From: a virus
IMG/VR virus record: IMGVR_UViG_3300040946_000130
Coordinates: 1-35,444 of that record
Length of the DNA: 35,444 nt
Direction: 5' to 3' (one strand)
Translations under genes and position numbers: made by a program
The notes under the pieces: model-generated
What the model saw: the letters and a program-made list of their open reading frames with translations, nothing else
What the model was told of the DNA's origin: nothing
Databases searched by the model: none
Part shown: positions 1 to 7,214 of the stretch, piece by piece
How positions within the stretch are numbered: position 1 is the first letter of the stretch
Layout of the letters: each line of letters opens with the position of its first letter

Positions 1-1204
1 CCCTGTAGTTATGCGAGAACAAAATTTCATTCAGGGACCCGGCAATGTGCTTCAAATCGGGCTCAATACCAGATGCCTGCGCCTGGTCATTGCCTTCTTT
101 CGCAGTCGATTGATGGCCGACTTGCTTCACAAGGGGCTGCGGACTCTCGCCGAAAGCGAAAGCTACAACCCGATTTAGATAGTCGTCCGTGGCATCTGTG
201 AGCGCTTCCTGTTTCGTAAGCATCGGATCGCGCTTGGCGTCGGGGATCATGATCATCCGCCGGCGCATCTTCAGGTTCCCGGCCAGCATCGAATCGAACC
301 ACTTTTGGAAATCCTTGATCTGCTGTGCGGTCCAGGTCTCCGGCATCGGCAGCAGCCCCTCGGGAACGTTCCCCGAGACGTAGTAGTCGCGCAGGAACTG
401 CTGCCGATTGGCCGCGATCGAAAGAGTGACGATGATCTGCTCAACGGGACTGAATCCCCACCGGCTGTCGACGCGGGGATTCTTTGGCTGGTAAAAGAGT
501 TCGCTCGGGGAACCGGGCTGCCACTTATCCCTGAGGGGAGCGCTAAATAGCTTGGGGTCTTGCCCTGCGAGGTTCGCTGTCGGGATCCCGAGAATGATCT
601 GCTGAAAGGCGGGCGATGGGGGCATTGGCCTGAAACCGTCCTTGTCGAGGAGAGGCGTGATCGTAGCTCCGGAAATCACGCGCAATGACAACAAGCCGCC
701 GTCCATGGCCCTCAAAGGAAAGGTGGTAGGGGCGTCGAAAACCAGCATCTGCTCCGCCCACATCCGGATCCACAGATCGAACCGATGAACACCGTCGGGA
801 AACTTGAGCAGGTTGGTCGCTTTCGCAATATTGGGAGTGGCCCCCTCGCGCGCCACCCGAGCCTTCTTTGTTTCCCCAGGCTTAGGGATAACGCGGATTG
901 ACCACGAACGATTGCTGATATCGTTCTTCCGCTTCTCGATCATCAGCCGACAGAGGTCGAAAGAGTTCGAGACGTTCCAGAGCTGGGGGAATTTGATCGC
1001 GACGTCGCCGCGGGGCGTGAACTGGAGGTTGATGCCGGGCGTGAAGTCCCACTGCCGGATGCCGACACCGAGCTGCAGCGTGGGCCGGATGGGGTTCTGA
1101 GGGCTCGCCCAGGAGCCGGGCTGCACCCCGTCGATCAGGTTGCCTGCAGGACGGAAAACCGGAGAGAAAGCGTCGGCGATCGTCTTGACGATGCTGGTGC
1201 CCAT
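1..1204 (-). CDS. Portal protein, 3' end beyond the window
   Basis: Portal proteins form the dodecameric ring at one capsid vertex through which DNA enters and leaves. About 401 residues are visible from ATG at 1202-1204, with an AGGAGG-type ribosome site just upstream (1213-1219); the frame is open to base 1, so the C-terminus is missing. The middle (about residue 245) reads SRWGFSPVEQ followed by FLRDYYVSGNVPEGLLPMP, the stretch usual in SPP1/HK97-type portals where a Y/F-G-x-SP-x-E motif precedes a helix and a GxxPxG turn. A basic block, KMRRRMIMIPD, follows. Terminase lies upstream on the same strand, as expected, but seven tiny genes separate them. Family assignment is from memory of motifs; exact subfamily is unclear. 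Confidence 0.85.
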   Translation of the reverse strand, partial: MGTSIVKTIADAFSPVFRPAGNLIDGVQPGSWASPQNPIRPTLQLGVGIRQWDFTPGINLQFTPRGDVAIKFPQLWNVSNSFDLCRLMIEKRKNDISNRSWSIRVIPKPGETKKARVAREGATPNIAKATNLLKFPDGVHRFDLWIRMWAEQMLVFDAPTTFPLRAMDGGLLSLRVISGATITPLLDKDGFRPMPPSPAFQQIILGIPTANLAGQDPKLFSAPLRDKWQPGSPSELFYQPKNPRVDSRWGFSPVEQIIVTLSIAANRQQFLRDYYVSGNVPEGLLPMPETWTAQQIKDFQKWFDSMLAGNLKMRRRMIMIPDAKRDPMLTKQEALTDATDDYLNRVVAFAFGESPQPLVKQVGHQSTAKEGNDQAQASGIEPDLKHIAGSLNEILFSHNYR

Positions 1205-1244
1205 CTCTCCGGTCTCCTCCTAGTGCACGGTCTGGTGCTGCTGG

Positions 1245-1775
1245 CTACTGTTTGGCTGCTGCAGCCGCCGCGGGCGCTGGGTAGAACGCGAGCGACAGAC
1301 CGAACGTGTTGGTGACAACTGCCGGTCCGATGGTGAAGGCGACGGTCTCGGTGACCGTGCTTCCGTCGGGCGCGGTGGCCGTGACGGTGATGTCGTCGGG
1401 GGTGCCAACGGTATCGCTCGCCGAGTCGGTGATCAGGAATTGCTGCGAGAGCGGAACGGCGCCGGCAGTGACATCGGCGGTCGCAGGTGCGATCGTGACA
1501 TCCGCGTCGTCGGTCGTGGCCGATGGAGAGAAGGTGTAGGGTGGGGCTCCGGCTGGGGCCACGTACGGCTGGCCATTTTCAAGGAGCTGGGCAACGAGTT
1601 GCGCGCTGCCGCCGAGCGGAAGTGAAGTGATGGGTGACGACATATCATCTCCTGTATACAGTGTGAGTTGCATGGACCAATTGTGAGGCGCGACCTCGCG
1701 CCGGATGGCGCGAACTTCGTGAAGAAGTTGCTCGAACAGGTGTTCAATCCTGATCAAAACGTGCTCTTCTGACAT
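1245..1775 (-). CDS. Ig-like/cadherin-like domain protein, possible virion decoration
   Basis: Encodes 176 residues, starting at ATG 1773-1775 with GGAG six bases upstream. The first 30 residues form a charged helix (EEHVLIRIEHLFEQLLHEVR). Residues about 40-165 are Thr/Val/Ala-rich with alternating beta-strand character and phrases such as DDITVTATAPDGSTVTETV, typical of bacterial Ig-like folds found on phage capsids and tails. It ends in an Ala-rich tail with seven Ala in eight residues. It lies directly upstream of the portal gene and begins three bases after the preceding stop. A surface-decoration or head-completion role is inferred from fold and place; no specific family is recognised. 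Confidence 0.6.
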   Translation of the reverse strand: MSEEHVLIRIEHLFEQLLHEVRAIRREVAPHNWSMQLTLYTGDDMSSPITSLPLGGSAQLVAQLLENGQPYVAPAGAPPYTFSPSATTDDADVTIAPATADVTAGAVPLSQQFLITDSASDTVGTPDDITVTATAPDGSTVTETVAFTIGPAVVTNTFGLSLAFYPAPAAAAAAKQ

Positions 1776-1778
1776 TGG

Positions 1779-2024
1779 CTACTCCTCCACTTTGGGCAGT
1801 TTCGCCCACACGTCCGGTCGCACGACTGGATTATAAGCCCACATCGCAAGACACGTCGGACATTGGCAAACCACCTGGCCTGTGGAAGAGTCGCACCGAA
1901 TTGTGACTTTCACGGAATTGCCGCACGCAAGACAGATCTGCCGGCGCTTCACGCGGCGCGCGCGGTAGTCGGCGCTCAGGATCGGGAACCGCCGGATCAG
2001 CCAGAGAACAAAGCGGGCGAGCAT
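1779..2024 (-). CDS. Small Cys-pair protein with hydrophobic N-terminus
   Basis: 81 residues from ATG at 2022-2024, preceded by GGAAGG at a seven-base spacing; its start overlaps the upstream stop as TAATG. The first 16 residues (MLARFVLWLIRRFPIL) are hydrophobic with basic spacing and could be a membrane anchor or amphipathic helix. The rest holds CLAC, a single Cys and CQCPTC, enough for a zinc-ribbon-like fold (CxxC...CxxC). It belongs to a run of overlapping tiny genes between large terminase and portal. Function is not recognised. Confidence 0.6.
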   Translation of the reverse strand: MLARFVLWLIRRFPILSADYRARRVKRRQICLACGNSVKVTIRCDSSTGQVVCQCPTCLAMWAYNPVVRPDVWAKLPKVEE

Positions 2025-2218
2025 TAACGTGCCTTCCAGGGGCCGTCGTCGCCCTTGGGCTGCAGTAGAGAGGACGCGACAGCCCAGCTGCAATGGGGCT
2101 GGTGTGGCGTCCCCTGAGGCGCACCGCACCCAGGACAATCACAGCAGGCGGGGCAGCGGCGGTCCTTACGGAGCGCACCAGTTGTCACTGGTTTCTGTAG
2201 CTGACCTGGTTTCTGCAT
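2024..2218 (-). CDS. Small Cys-rich protein
   Basis: 64 residues from ATG at 2216-2218 with GGAAAGGA upstream. The centre contains CPACCDCPGCG followed by HQPHC, a dense Cys/His cluster that could bind one or two zinc ions. The stop (TAA) shares one base with the start of the next gene, so the two are probably translationally coupled. The start lies inside the 3' end of the preceding gene in another frame. No family is recognised; translation is supported by the ribosome site, the coupling and the metal-ligand pattern. Confidence 0.55.
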   Translation of the reverse strand: MQKPGQLQKPVTTGALRKDRRCPACCDCPGCGAPQGTPHQPHCSWAVASSLLQPKGDDGPWKAR

Positions 2219-2378
2219 CGTTGGTTCCTTTCCTTCCGTCCAAGACCTGGGCCAAGCTGAGCACCTGCGAGTGACACCGGGGACACTGGCCCGAATCATT
2301 GCTTACCGTTCGGCAATCCGGCTCGGCGCAGAGAAACGCGGACGCGAGATTCATCTGAACAAGCGCCTCGTGAACCAT
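2166..2378 (-). CDS. Small zinc-ribbon-like protein
   Basis: 70 residues from ATG at 2376-2378, overlapping the upstream stop as TAATG. Residues 17-36 contain CAEPDC and, 12 residues on, CPRC; a Cx4C plus CxxC arrangement resembles a zinc ribbon. The C-terminal third is polar and overlaps the next gene by 53 bases in another frame. Function is not recognised; the Cys pairs and the coupled start are the reasons for calling it. Confidence 0.55.
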   Translation of the reverse strand: MVHEALVQMNLASAFLCAEPDCRTVSNDSGQCPRCHSQVLSLAQVLDGRKGTNDAETRSATETSDNWCAP

Positions 2379-2563
2379 TAACGCTCTCTGGGCCGCGCCT
2401 CGCGCAGCCCGACCGGCCCACTGGTCTGCATTTGAACCGCGAATCCAGACCGGCCGCCGGCCATCGCTGCCTGGATCATCTTCCGGCGAAGCGCAGTGAG
2501 CGATTTCTCACGCCGCGCGTTCATGCGCTCGAACTGGCCCTGTCGGGCCTTGCGCCTGTGCAT
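2378..2563 (-). CDS. Small basic protein of unknown function
   Basis: 61 residues from ATG at 2561-2563, chosen over a start ten codons earlier because GAGGAGG lies at good spacing upstream. It is rich in Arg, Lys and Met with helix-forming stretches (RKARQGQFERMNARREKSL) and no Cys. It overlaps the preceding gene by 56 bases and couples to the next by TAATG. The basic helical composition would suit nucleic-acid binding, but this is only composition. Confidence 0.5.
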   Translation of the reverse strand: MHRRKARQGQFERMNARREKSLTALRRKMIQAAMAGGRSGFAVQMQTSGPVGLREARPRER

Positions 2564-2708
2564 TCCGTTCCTCCTCGATCGCCACCGTGGCAATCAGTTT
2601 CTTAAGGCATCTGAAGCAGAGATCATGGTCGCGCCGAGCCCGCAGCCGCCGATTCTTGCGCGTCAGAAACAGCGCCCGGCGACGGCATTCTGAGCAATGG
2701 TGCGTCAC
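2508..2708 (-). CDS. Small Cys-pair, Arg-rich protein
   Basis: 66 residues from a GTG start at 2706-2708, which begins immediately after the stop codon of the upstream gene. The N-terminus has HHCSEC, then an Arg-rich stretch, then CFRC at residues 31-34, a CxxC-x23-CxxC spacing usual for small zinc fingers. The following segment (LKKLIATVAIEEERNAQAQ) is probably helical. It belongs to the same coupled set of tiny genes; a nucleic-acid-binding role is possible but not shown. Confidence 0.55.
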   Translation of the reverse strand: MTHHCSECRRRALFLTRKNRRLRARRDHDLCFRCLKKLIATVAIEEERNAQAQGPTGPVRAHERAA

Positions 2709-2939
2709 TTACCACCTCTGCTGAAACTTCCCGATCGACTTCCCGCGCCCGCGCTCCTCGTTCCAGCCCCGGCTGCGCACCAGGCGTTCGGCCTCAGCGT
2801 CCAGTTCGTCGTCCTCGGTGACGCGCTCCCAGGTGAGCCCGCATGCGTTGCACTGACGCTGGCGATCCCCCGTTTTCACCGCCGGCGCGCCGCATTTCGG
2901 GCACTCGGCGATGTCCTCCGTGACGATCAATTTGCTCAT
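2709..2939 (-). CDS. Zinc-ribbon protein
   Basis: 76 residues starting at ATG 2937-2939. CPKCG at residues 13-17 and CNACG at residues 30-34 form a textbook zinc ribbon, with short strands between (APAVKTGDRQRQ). The C-terminal half is charged (TEDDELDAEAERLVRSRGWNEE). Its start overlaps the end of the preceding gene by four bases and its stop abuts the GTG of the next. Ribbons of this size in phages often belong to transcription- or DNA-associated accessory proteins; the specific role is unknown. Confidence 0.65.
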   Translation of the reverse strand: MSKLIVTEDIAECPKCGAPAVKTGDRQRQCNACGLTWERVTEDDELDAEAERLVRSRGWNEERGRGKSIGKFQQRW

Positions 2940-3154
2940 TGAATCAACGCCACCCGCGCTGGTGCGAGGAGCCTCCGTCGCTGCTCGGCCTTAATCATCT
3001 CAAACATTTTCTGAGCGTCGAGGCGCTCCTTTTCCGGACCGCGTTCGCGCTTCCGGTAATAGGCCTTACAGACAGCCTTCATCCGTTCGAGGGCGTCATC
3101 TGGCGTTCTCTGCAGCATGCCCGGAATTTCAAGCCACGTCGTCATGCTTTCCAC
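2936..3154 (-). CDS. Conserved-looking small helical protein
   Basis: Up to 72 residues. The longest frame starts at GTG 3152-3154; an ATG three codons later (3143-3145), preceded by GGAAAG, may be the true start. The sequence is mostly charged helix (ALERMKAVCKAYYRKRERGP, then EKERLDAQKMFEMIKAEQRR). No domain is recognised. It is the first of the tiny genes after the large terminase, 40 bases downstream of it, and overlaps the zinc-ribbon gene by four bases. Confidence 0.55.
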   Translation of the reverse strand: MESMTTWLEIPGMLQRTPDDALERMKAVCKAYYRKRERGPEKERLDAQKMFEMIKAEQRRRLLAPARVALIQ

Positions 3155-3194
3155 ACATTACACCGGAACCGGGCTCGAACGCAACCATCGTTTT

Positions 3195-4640
3195 CTATGC
3201 TTCCGGCCGGACTTTTCCGCATTTGAAGCATAGATTTCCATCCCAGACCACGGATCCGCACTCGCAGCGGTCGCGATTTCCGCCGGCGACATTGACCCGC
3301 GGCGCTTTCGGAGCTTCGGGCGATTTCGACCCCTCGTCCTTCACGAAGCCAGCCCAGCCGCTCGATCCCTCGCCCAGTTCGGTCATCGCCCACACCATCG
3401 CGTCCATCCTATCCGGCGAGTCATCGTCGGTCTTAGGGTTGTAGGTTTGCATCTGGTCCTCGAGCTGGGCGAATGTGCCGTGGTGATGCACCCGATGCTG
3501 CTCATAGAGGGCCGACACGGGCTCAGCGCGCACAACCTTGCCGCGGCTGGCCGTGACTTTCTTATAAGAAACATTCGCATCCTGGTGGCGGATGAGCGCC
3601 TCGATCATGTCGCCACCGTTATTCGCCTCGCCCACCAGCCGGTCGGCGCCCAGCCGGTGATAGAGCCGGACAGCCTGTTTCGCCGCTTCGTCGGGCGTGT
3701 AGATGGCGCTCTCGTCGGCGAGCAGATAGAAGTGAGCCGGATCCCGGCCGTCCTGGCCGGCGGCGATGATGCCCCATTCGTCTGATTCCTCATTCGAGGT
3801 CGTCGCCGGATCCATGGCAACCACGATCCGGACCAGGGGCGGTAATTTCGCCACCCGGGCGCCCTCGATGTCGGAGATCTTAAAGAGCGCGCCGGGATTG
3901 TCGTCCAACACCTCGGCGAGCAGTTCCTGCCGGCCCAGCCGGGTGCCTTCATACTTGCGGATGATGCTGGTGTAGAACTTCTCGGCCAGGTTGGCTCGGT
4001 TTTCATAAGTCGTGCCGGCGGTCAGCACCGTGTCGGGATCTGCGATCAATTCCCGGACCAGCTTCGTTGGCCGCGGCGTCGTCGTGATGATCGCCTGCGG
4101 GCTCCGGCCAAGCCGGAGGCCCATCATGGCGTTATCCCAGGTCTCCTGGCCATAGCGCCAGGAGGCGAGCTCATCAGCCCAAAGGAACTCGCACTCCGGG
4201 CCGCGCAGAGAGTCGGGCTCCTCGGCCGTGAACACAAAGGTGGTGGCGCCGTTCGGCCAGAGAAAAAGGCGCTTATTCGATATCCAGGTCGGCCGCTCAT
4301 CTGGAGGGCACACTTTGAGGACGCCGCCAGAGCTGCGCACCAGCACCTTCTCAATGTCACCGACCGTGCGGACGATGATGTTCGCCTGTTTGACCCCGTC
4401 CTTGATTTTCTGCCGGAGAGTTTCTGAGCCGGTGCGCGTTTTTCCGAAGCCACGGCCCGCCTTGACCATCCAGTAAGACCAGGAGCCCGGTGGGGGGAGC
4501 TGATTCGGCCGAGCCCAGGACTGCCAGTCGTAGCGCAGTGCGATCGCCTTCTCGGGCGACAGCGACCGCACCAGCGCGTCGCGCTCAGGCTTTGGAAGCT
4601 GGCTGATCCGATCGACGATCGAGGGCAGCGATGAGCTCAT
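3195..4640 (-). CDS. terL: Terminase large subunit with extra C-terminal zinc ribbon
   Basis: DNA-packaging motor and nuclease. 481 residues, usual for the family. Walker A is AGRGFGKTR at residues 61-69 and Walker B is CEFLWADE at about 150-157, followed by the coupling segment TTTPRPT. The RNase H-like nuclease starts near residue 271 with VVAMDPATT (D277), with later acidic residues in GEANNGGD (E338) and SPDRMDAM (D410, D413). Unusually, the last 25 residues carry CEC and CFKCG (Cys 459, 461, 471, 474), a zinc ribbon normally absent from large terminases. The start ATG at 4638-4640 overlaps the small subunit gene by 56 bases; two AGGA-type sites lie just upstream. Confidence 0.93.
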   Translation of the reverse strand: MSSSLPSIVDRISQLPKPERDALVRSLSPEKAIALRYDWQSWARPNQLPPPGSWSYWMVKAGRGFGKTRTGSETLRQKIKDGVKQANIIVRTVGDIEKVLVRSSGGVLKVCPPDERPTWISNKRLFLWPNGATTFVFTAEEPDSLRGPECEFLWADELASWRYGQETWDNAMMGLRLGRSPQAIITTTPRPTKLVRELIADPDTVLTAGTTYENRANLAEKFYTSIIRKYEGTRLGRQELLAEVLDDNPGALFKISDIEGARVAKLPPLVRIVVAMDPATTSNEESDEWGIIAAGQDGRDPAHFYLLADESAIYTPDEAAKQAVRLYHRLGADRLVGEANNGGDMIEALIRHQDANVSYKKVTASRGKVVRAEPVSALYEQHRVHHHGTFAQLEDQMQTYNPKTDDDSPDRMDAMVWAMTELGEGSSGWAGFVKDEGSKSPEAPKAPRVNVAGGNRDRCECGSVVWDGNLCFKCGKVRPEA

Positions 4641-4983
4641 TCCTCACATCCTCAACCGCCAAGTGTAGTGGGTTTTCCGGGGAATCGCCCGGTGCGCTGA
4701 TCCGACCCTCCACGCGGTCGGCCAGCTCGGCTGCGGCCTGCACCTTGCCCTTGATGCCCTCGCGCGCCAGCGATAAGGCGATTACCTCGGCGTAGGTTGG
4801 ATGGCCTTTAAGGCCCAGCTTGCGCAGCACATCGGCTGGAACGCGCCGCTTGAGAATCCGGCCGTATGCCTCGGTCAGCGGCTTCTTCTTCGGTCGGCCG
4901 CCTGGGTTGCCGGACTGACCAGGCTTCCATTTCTTTGCCTCGAACGCCCTGCTGCGCCCCGTGTTCTCAGGGTTAGCCGCCAT
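4585..4983 (-). CDS. terS: Probable terminase small subunit (DUF5681-like N-terminus)
   Basis: 132 residues from ATG at 4981-4983, overlapping the end of the methyltransferase gene by 11 bases. The N-terminus contains KWKPGQSGNPGGRPKKK, the signature of DUF5681 proteins, which in phages lie directly upstream of the large terminase. The middle (LTEAYGRILKRRVPADVLRK and EVIALSLAREGIKGKVQ) looks helical and could form the DNA-recognition and oligomerisation core. Position before, and 56-base overlap with, the large subunit support DNA recognition during packaging. DUF5681 proteins are not always proven terminases, so the role is inferred. Confidence 0.75.
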   Translation of the reverse strand: MAANPENTGRSRAFEAKKWKPGQSGNPGGRPKKKPLTEAYGRILKRRVPADVLRKLGLKGHPTYAEVIALSLAREGIKGKVQAAAELADRVEGRISAPGDSPENPLHLAVEDVRNELIAALDRRSDQPASKA

Positions 4984-6274
4984 CGAGGACCGCCTTCTTA
5001 CCAGTGGCGTTCTGCCAGCGGGTCACGATCACATCGCAATACGCCGGCGAAAGCTCCATCATGAAGCACTTGCGGCCAGTTTTCTCGCAGGCGATCAAAG
5101 TGGTGCCCGTACCCGCAAATGGTTCATGGACGATCTGACCGCTTCGTGAATGCCATACTACCGAGCGCTGGGCAACGACGACCGGCATCCCGGCCCCATG
5201 GACATCGAGGCCGACGCCGAGATGATTGTCATGTGTGCTGTCGAACCAACCGGCCTGGGATGGCCACACTCCGCTGATCTGGTCGTTTACGGGCGGCTTG
5301 CCGGGAAGTTTCCATGTCCAGACATGCTCGAAGTTCGATGCGGCACGATTTGTGCCAATACAGTGCCGAGATGAACCAACTGCCGCACTGGGCTTACACC
5401 ATACGCGTCGGGACCAAAGCACGTAGCCGGCGTTCCTAAAAACGGGAAAATGCTCAAGCGCCATCGGATATTCGCAGGGTGTCCTTGATCCGCTCAATTC
5501 TTTTCCGCTTAGTACATCGCCGAAATTCACCACGGCAAAACCACCCTGGACCAGTAATGATTTCCAGACTTTTGCCGCTGCGGGCAACAAGACGCGAAGG
5601 TTTTCGATGGTGTCTTTATATTCCGCATACTCGATGCCAACGGCATAGGGCGGCGAGGTGAACACACAGTCCGCTTTCTGCCCGCCCATCAGCCGCTCGA
5701 CGTTAGCCTCCACGGTCGAGTCCCCGCACAGCAGCCAATGCTCTCCCAAAATCCACAGATCGCCCAGCTTGCTGGTGGGCTCGGCTGGGACCGGTGGAAC
5801 CTCGTCCTCGTCCGTGAGCAGATCGGCGTTCTGCGGCCAGAGCTTTTCGAGCTCGTCCTTGGACCAGAACGGTCCCAGGTCAACGCCGTCGCCCGAAAGC
5901 GCCTTGAGCGCGTCGACGCTCCAATCGAGCGAGACTTCCGAGGATCGATTGTCCGCGATGGCCAGCTGGCGCGCCTTGGGGTCCGCAAGGTCAAGATCCG
6001 TGCGCTGCACAGCGACAAGCTGCGAGCCGTCGGTCTGCACAACGATCACATCCTTGTGCCCCAGCGCGCCGGCGTTCTCAACGGTCTTGTTGCCGGCGAT
6101 GATCGCGCCGTTCCGGTCAAGCAAAACGGACCGCCCAGCGCCGTAGTCGCGAAGGCTGGCCCGGATCATGGCGGCGCCGCGCGCCGTGCCCTTGTTGGCG
6201 TTGCGGGCGTCCGCCGTGAGTTCGGAGAGCTTCTTATGGGAAAGTGCAGGGTCGGGAGATCGCTTTTTTGTCAT
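4973..6274 (-). CDS. ParB/Srx-domain plus beta-class DNA methyltransferase fusion
   Basis: 433 residues from ATG at 6272-6274; the frame is open 59 codons further, but AAGGA just before this ATG and the start of recognisable sequence favour it. Residues about 10-110 form a ParB/sulfiredoxin-like domain (AGRSVLLDRNGAIIAGNKT). The methyltransferase follows: catalytic motif IV TSPPY at 206-210 and SAM motif I EPFAGTGTTL near 385-393, an order typical of beta-class N4-cytosine or N6-adenine enzymes. The end (CDVIVTRWQNATGKKA) is also typical. No restriction enzyme gene is nearby, so it is probably a solitary enzyme that modifies phage DNA against host restriction or marks it for packaging. Target sequence cannot be read from the gene. 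Confidence 0.9.
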   Translation of the reverse strand: MTKKRSPDPALSHKKLSELTADARNANKGTARGAAMIRASLRDYGAGRSVLLDRNGAIIAGNKTVENAGALGHKDVIVVQTDGSQLVAVQRTDLDLADPKARQLAIADNRSSEVSLDWSVDALKALSGDGVDLGPFWSKDELEKLWPQNADLLTDEDEVPPVPAEPTSKLGDLWILGEHWLLCGDSTVEANVERLMGGQKADCVFTSPPYAVGIEYAEYKDTIENLRVLLPAAAKVWKSLLVQGGFAVVNFGDVLSGKELSGSRTPCEYPMALEHFPVFRNAGYVLWSRRVWCKPSAAVGSSRHCIGTNRAASNFEHVWTWKLPGKPPVNDQISGVWPSQAGWFDSTHDNHLGVGLDVHGAGMPVVVAQRSVVWHSRSGQIVHEPFAGTGTTLIACEKTGRKCFMMELSPAYCDVIVTRWQNATGKKAVLDGG

Positions 6275-6504
6275 GTCCTTACCGATGATTCGAGGGGCGG
6301 CCTTCCACCGCCCTGTGCCGATCTGCCCCCGGCTCCTCCCGATTTCCACCCGCATCGGACCCGTGCGCGGCCGGCGCGTCCCGGTTGCCCCTCGTTTCCC
6401 TGTTGCACCCGCCATTGAAGCACGGACGTCGAAGCAGTTCATTGCCGACAATCACCGAGGGGCCAAAGCCCGGTCCCGATCTGAGGCCGGGCGCTGGGAA
6501 TTCC
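6275..6504 (-). other. 230-base stretch without a convincing gene
   Basis: No supported gene lies here, although the methyltransferase frame stays open to 6451 and two other leftward frames are open for 40-60 codons, all with Gly/Arg/Ala-rich composition typical of GC-rich noncoding frames. A 6-bp inverted repeat (GCCCGG at 6468-6473, CCGGGC at 6487-6492) lacks a T tract. In an otherwise gap-free genome the gap may mark the recombination that left the chimeric remnant next to it. Confidence 0.4.
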
Positions 6505-6930
6505 TTAAGCTGTCACCGCCTGCAGGTCGGCCTCGAGGAGCGCCAGATCGAGCCCCGCCGGCGAGCCCTTCGCGCCCAACCAATCGTTGCTCAAAAGGGC
6601 GTGAGCTTCATCGCAGCATTGTTCCCAAAAGGACAAGGTCATCTTCTTCAGACCGCCCCAGGTGATGCACGTAAAGCTGAATTCGTCGTACTTCGGCACA
6701 AAAACGCAATGGCCGCCCCAGGTTCCAGGCTGCGAATCGGGGTCGTCGGGGTCGATTTCGAGGAGGGCCGCGCGCCGGCTCATCGTTTGGCAGGCTATCA
6801 GCGTCGACCCGGACCCGCCAAATGGATCGAGGACCAGGTCATCAAGGAACGGCAGGCGGCACAGGCAGCGTGCCCGGGTCGACCCCGCCGCTCGAGGCAC
6901 TGGTGAAACCAGCGAGCGCGTCATCGACAA
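6505..6930 (-). pseudogene. Chimeric remnant: methyltransferase motif I joined to C39-peptidase-like C-terminus
   Basis: 141 codons. Residues 1-27 overlap the upstream gene and look like out-of-frame sequence. Residues 28-61 (LDDLVLDPFGGSGSTLIACQ onward to LLEIDP) match the SAM-binding end of a beta-class methyltransferase, but no TSPPY catalytic motif precedes it. From about residue 66 the sequence changes to QPGTWGGHCVFV, TCITWGG and FWEQCCDEAHALLSNDW, which I recognise as the C-terminal end of a C39-peptidase-like protein carried by many phages and bacteria; its Cys-bearing N-terminal half is absent. So two gene ends appear fused by deletion. It may still be translated, but neither enzyme can be complete. 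Confidence 0.55.
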
Positions 6931-7207
6931 GATTCGAGACCTCGGCGATAGCGCCGACTACAGCCGGATCCGCGGAAGTGTCCTGTTTGATGGCCGTGTA
7001 CTCGGCCTGCAAGGCAGTGAGCGCCGCCTGCAGTTCGCTGGTCGCCGGCCCGCCACCCTTGATGGCATTGAAAAGGGCGATGCCGGCCGAGACGCTGGCA
7101 TTGATCAGATCGGCGAGCCCCTTCGACAGGATGCCGTCTGAGCCGAGCAGTCCGCTTAGCGAGCCTGAAAGCGCGGAGATGAGGGTCAAAATTAGCGTGA
7201 TGGTCAC
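6842..7207 (-). CDS. Small protein with N-terminal hydrophobic segment
   Basis: 121 residues from GTG at 7205-7207, with AGG seven bases upstream and just after the lipoprotein stop. An in-frame ATG upstream would run into the lipoprotein gene and is less likely. The first 25 residues (VTITLILTLISALSGSLSGL) are hydrophobic and could be a signal or anchor. The rest is Ala/Ser-rich helix (ELQAALTALQAEYTAIKQ). Its position after the holin-like and lipoprotein genes suggests membrane or periplasmic action during lysis, but no family is recognised. The 3' end (GTLPVPPAVP) abuts the chimeric remnant and may have been altered by that event. Confidence 0.55.
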   Translation of the reverse strand: MTITLILTLISALSGSLSGLLGSDGILSKGLADLINASVSAGIALFNAIKGGGPATSELQAALTALQAEYTAIKQDTSADPAVVGAIAEVSNLVDDALAGFTSASSGGVDPGTLPVPPAVP

Positions 7208-7214
7208 GGCTGAC

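Noticed and set aside
289-304. GGTTCGATTC on the minus strand, resembling a tRNA T-arm
   Set aside because: It lies in the portal coding frame (WFDSM) and no acceptor stem or anticodon arm can be drawn around it.
3148-3155. TTTCCACA near the start of the 72-residue gene as a regulatory site
   Set aside because: It points opposite to its gene and its complement supplies a purine-rich ribosome site (GGAAAG), which is explanation enough.
6275-6451. N-terminal extension of the methyltransferase to the upstream ATG at 6451
   Set aside because: The extra 59 residues are Gly/Arg-rich without structure, and the ATG at 6274 has a nearby ribosome site and begins the recognisable ParB-like sequence.
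6468-6492. GCCCGG/CCGGGC inverted repeat as a terminator after the chimeric remnant
   Set aside because: A 13-base loop and no T tract on the leftward strand; such pairs are frequent in GC-rich DNA.
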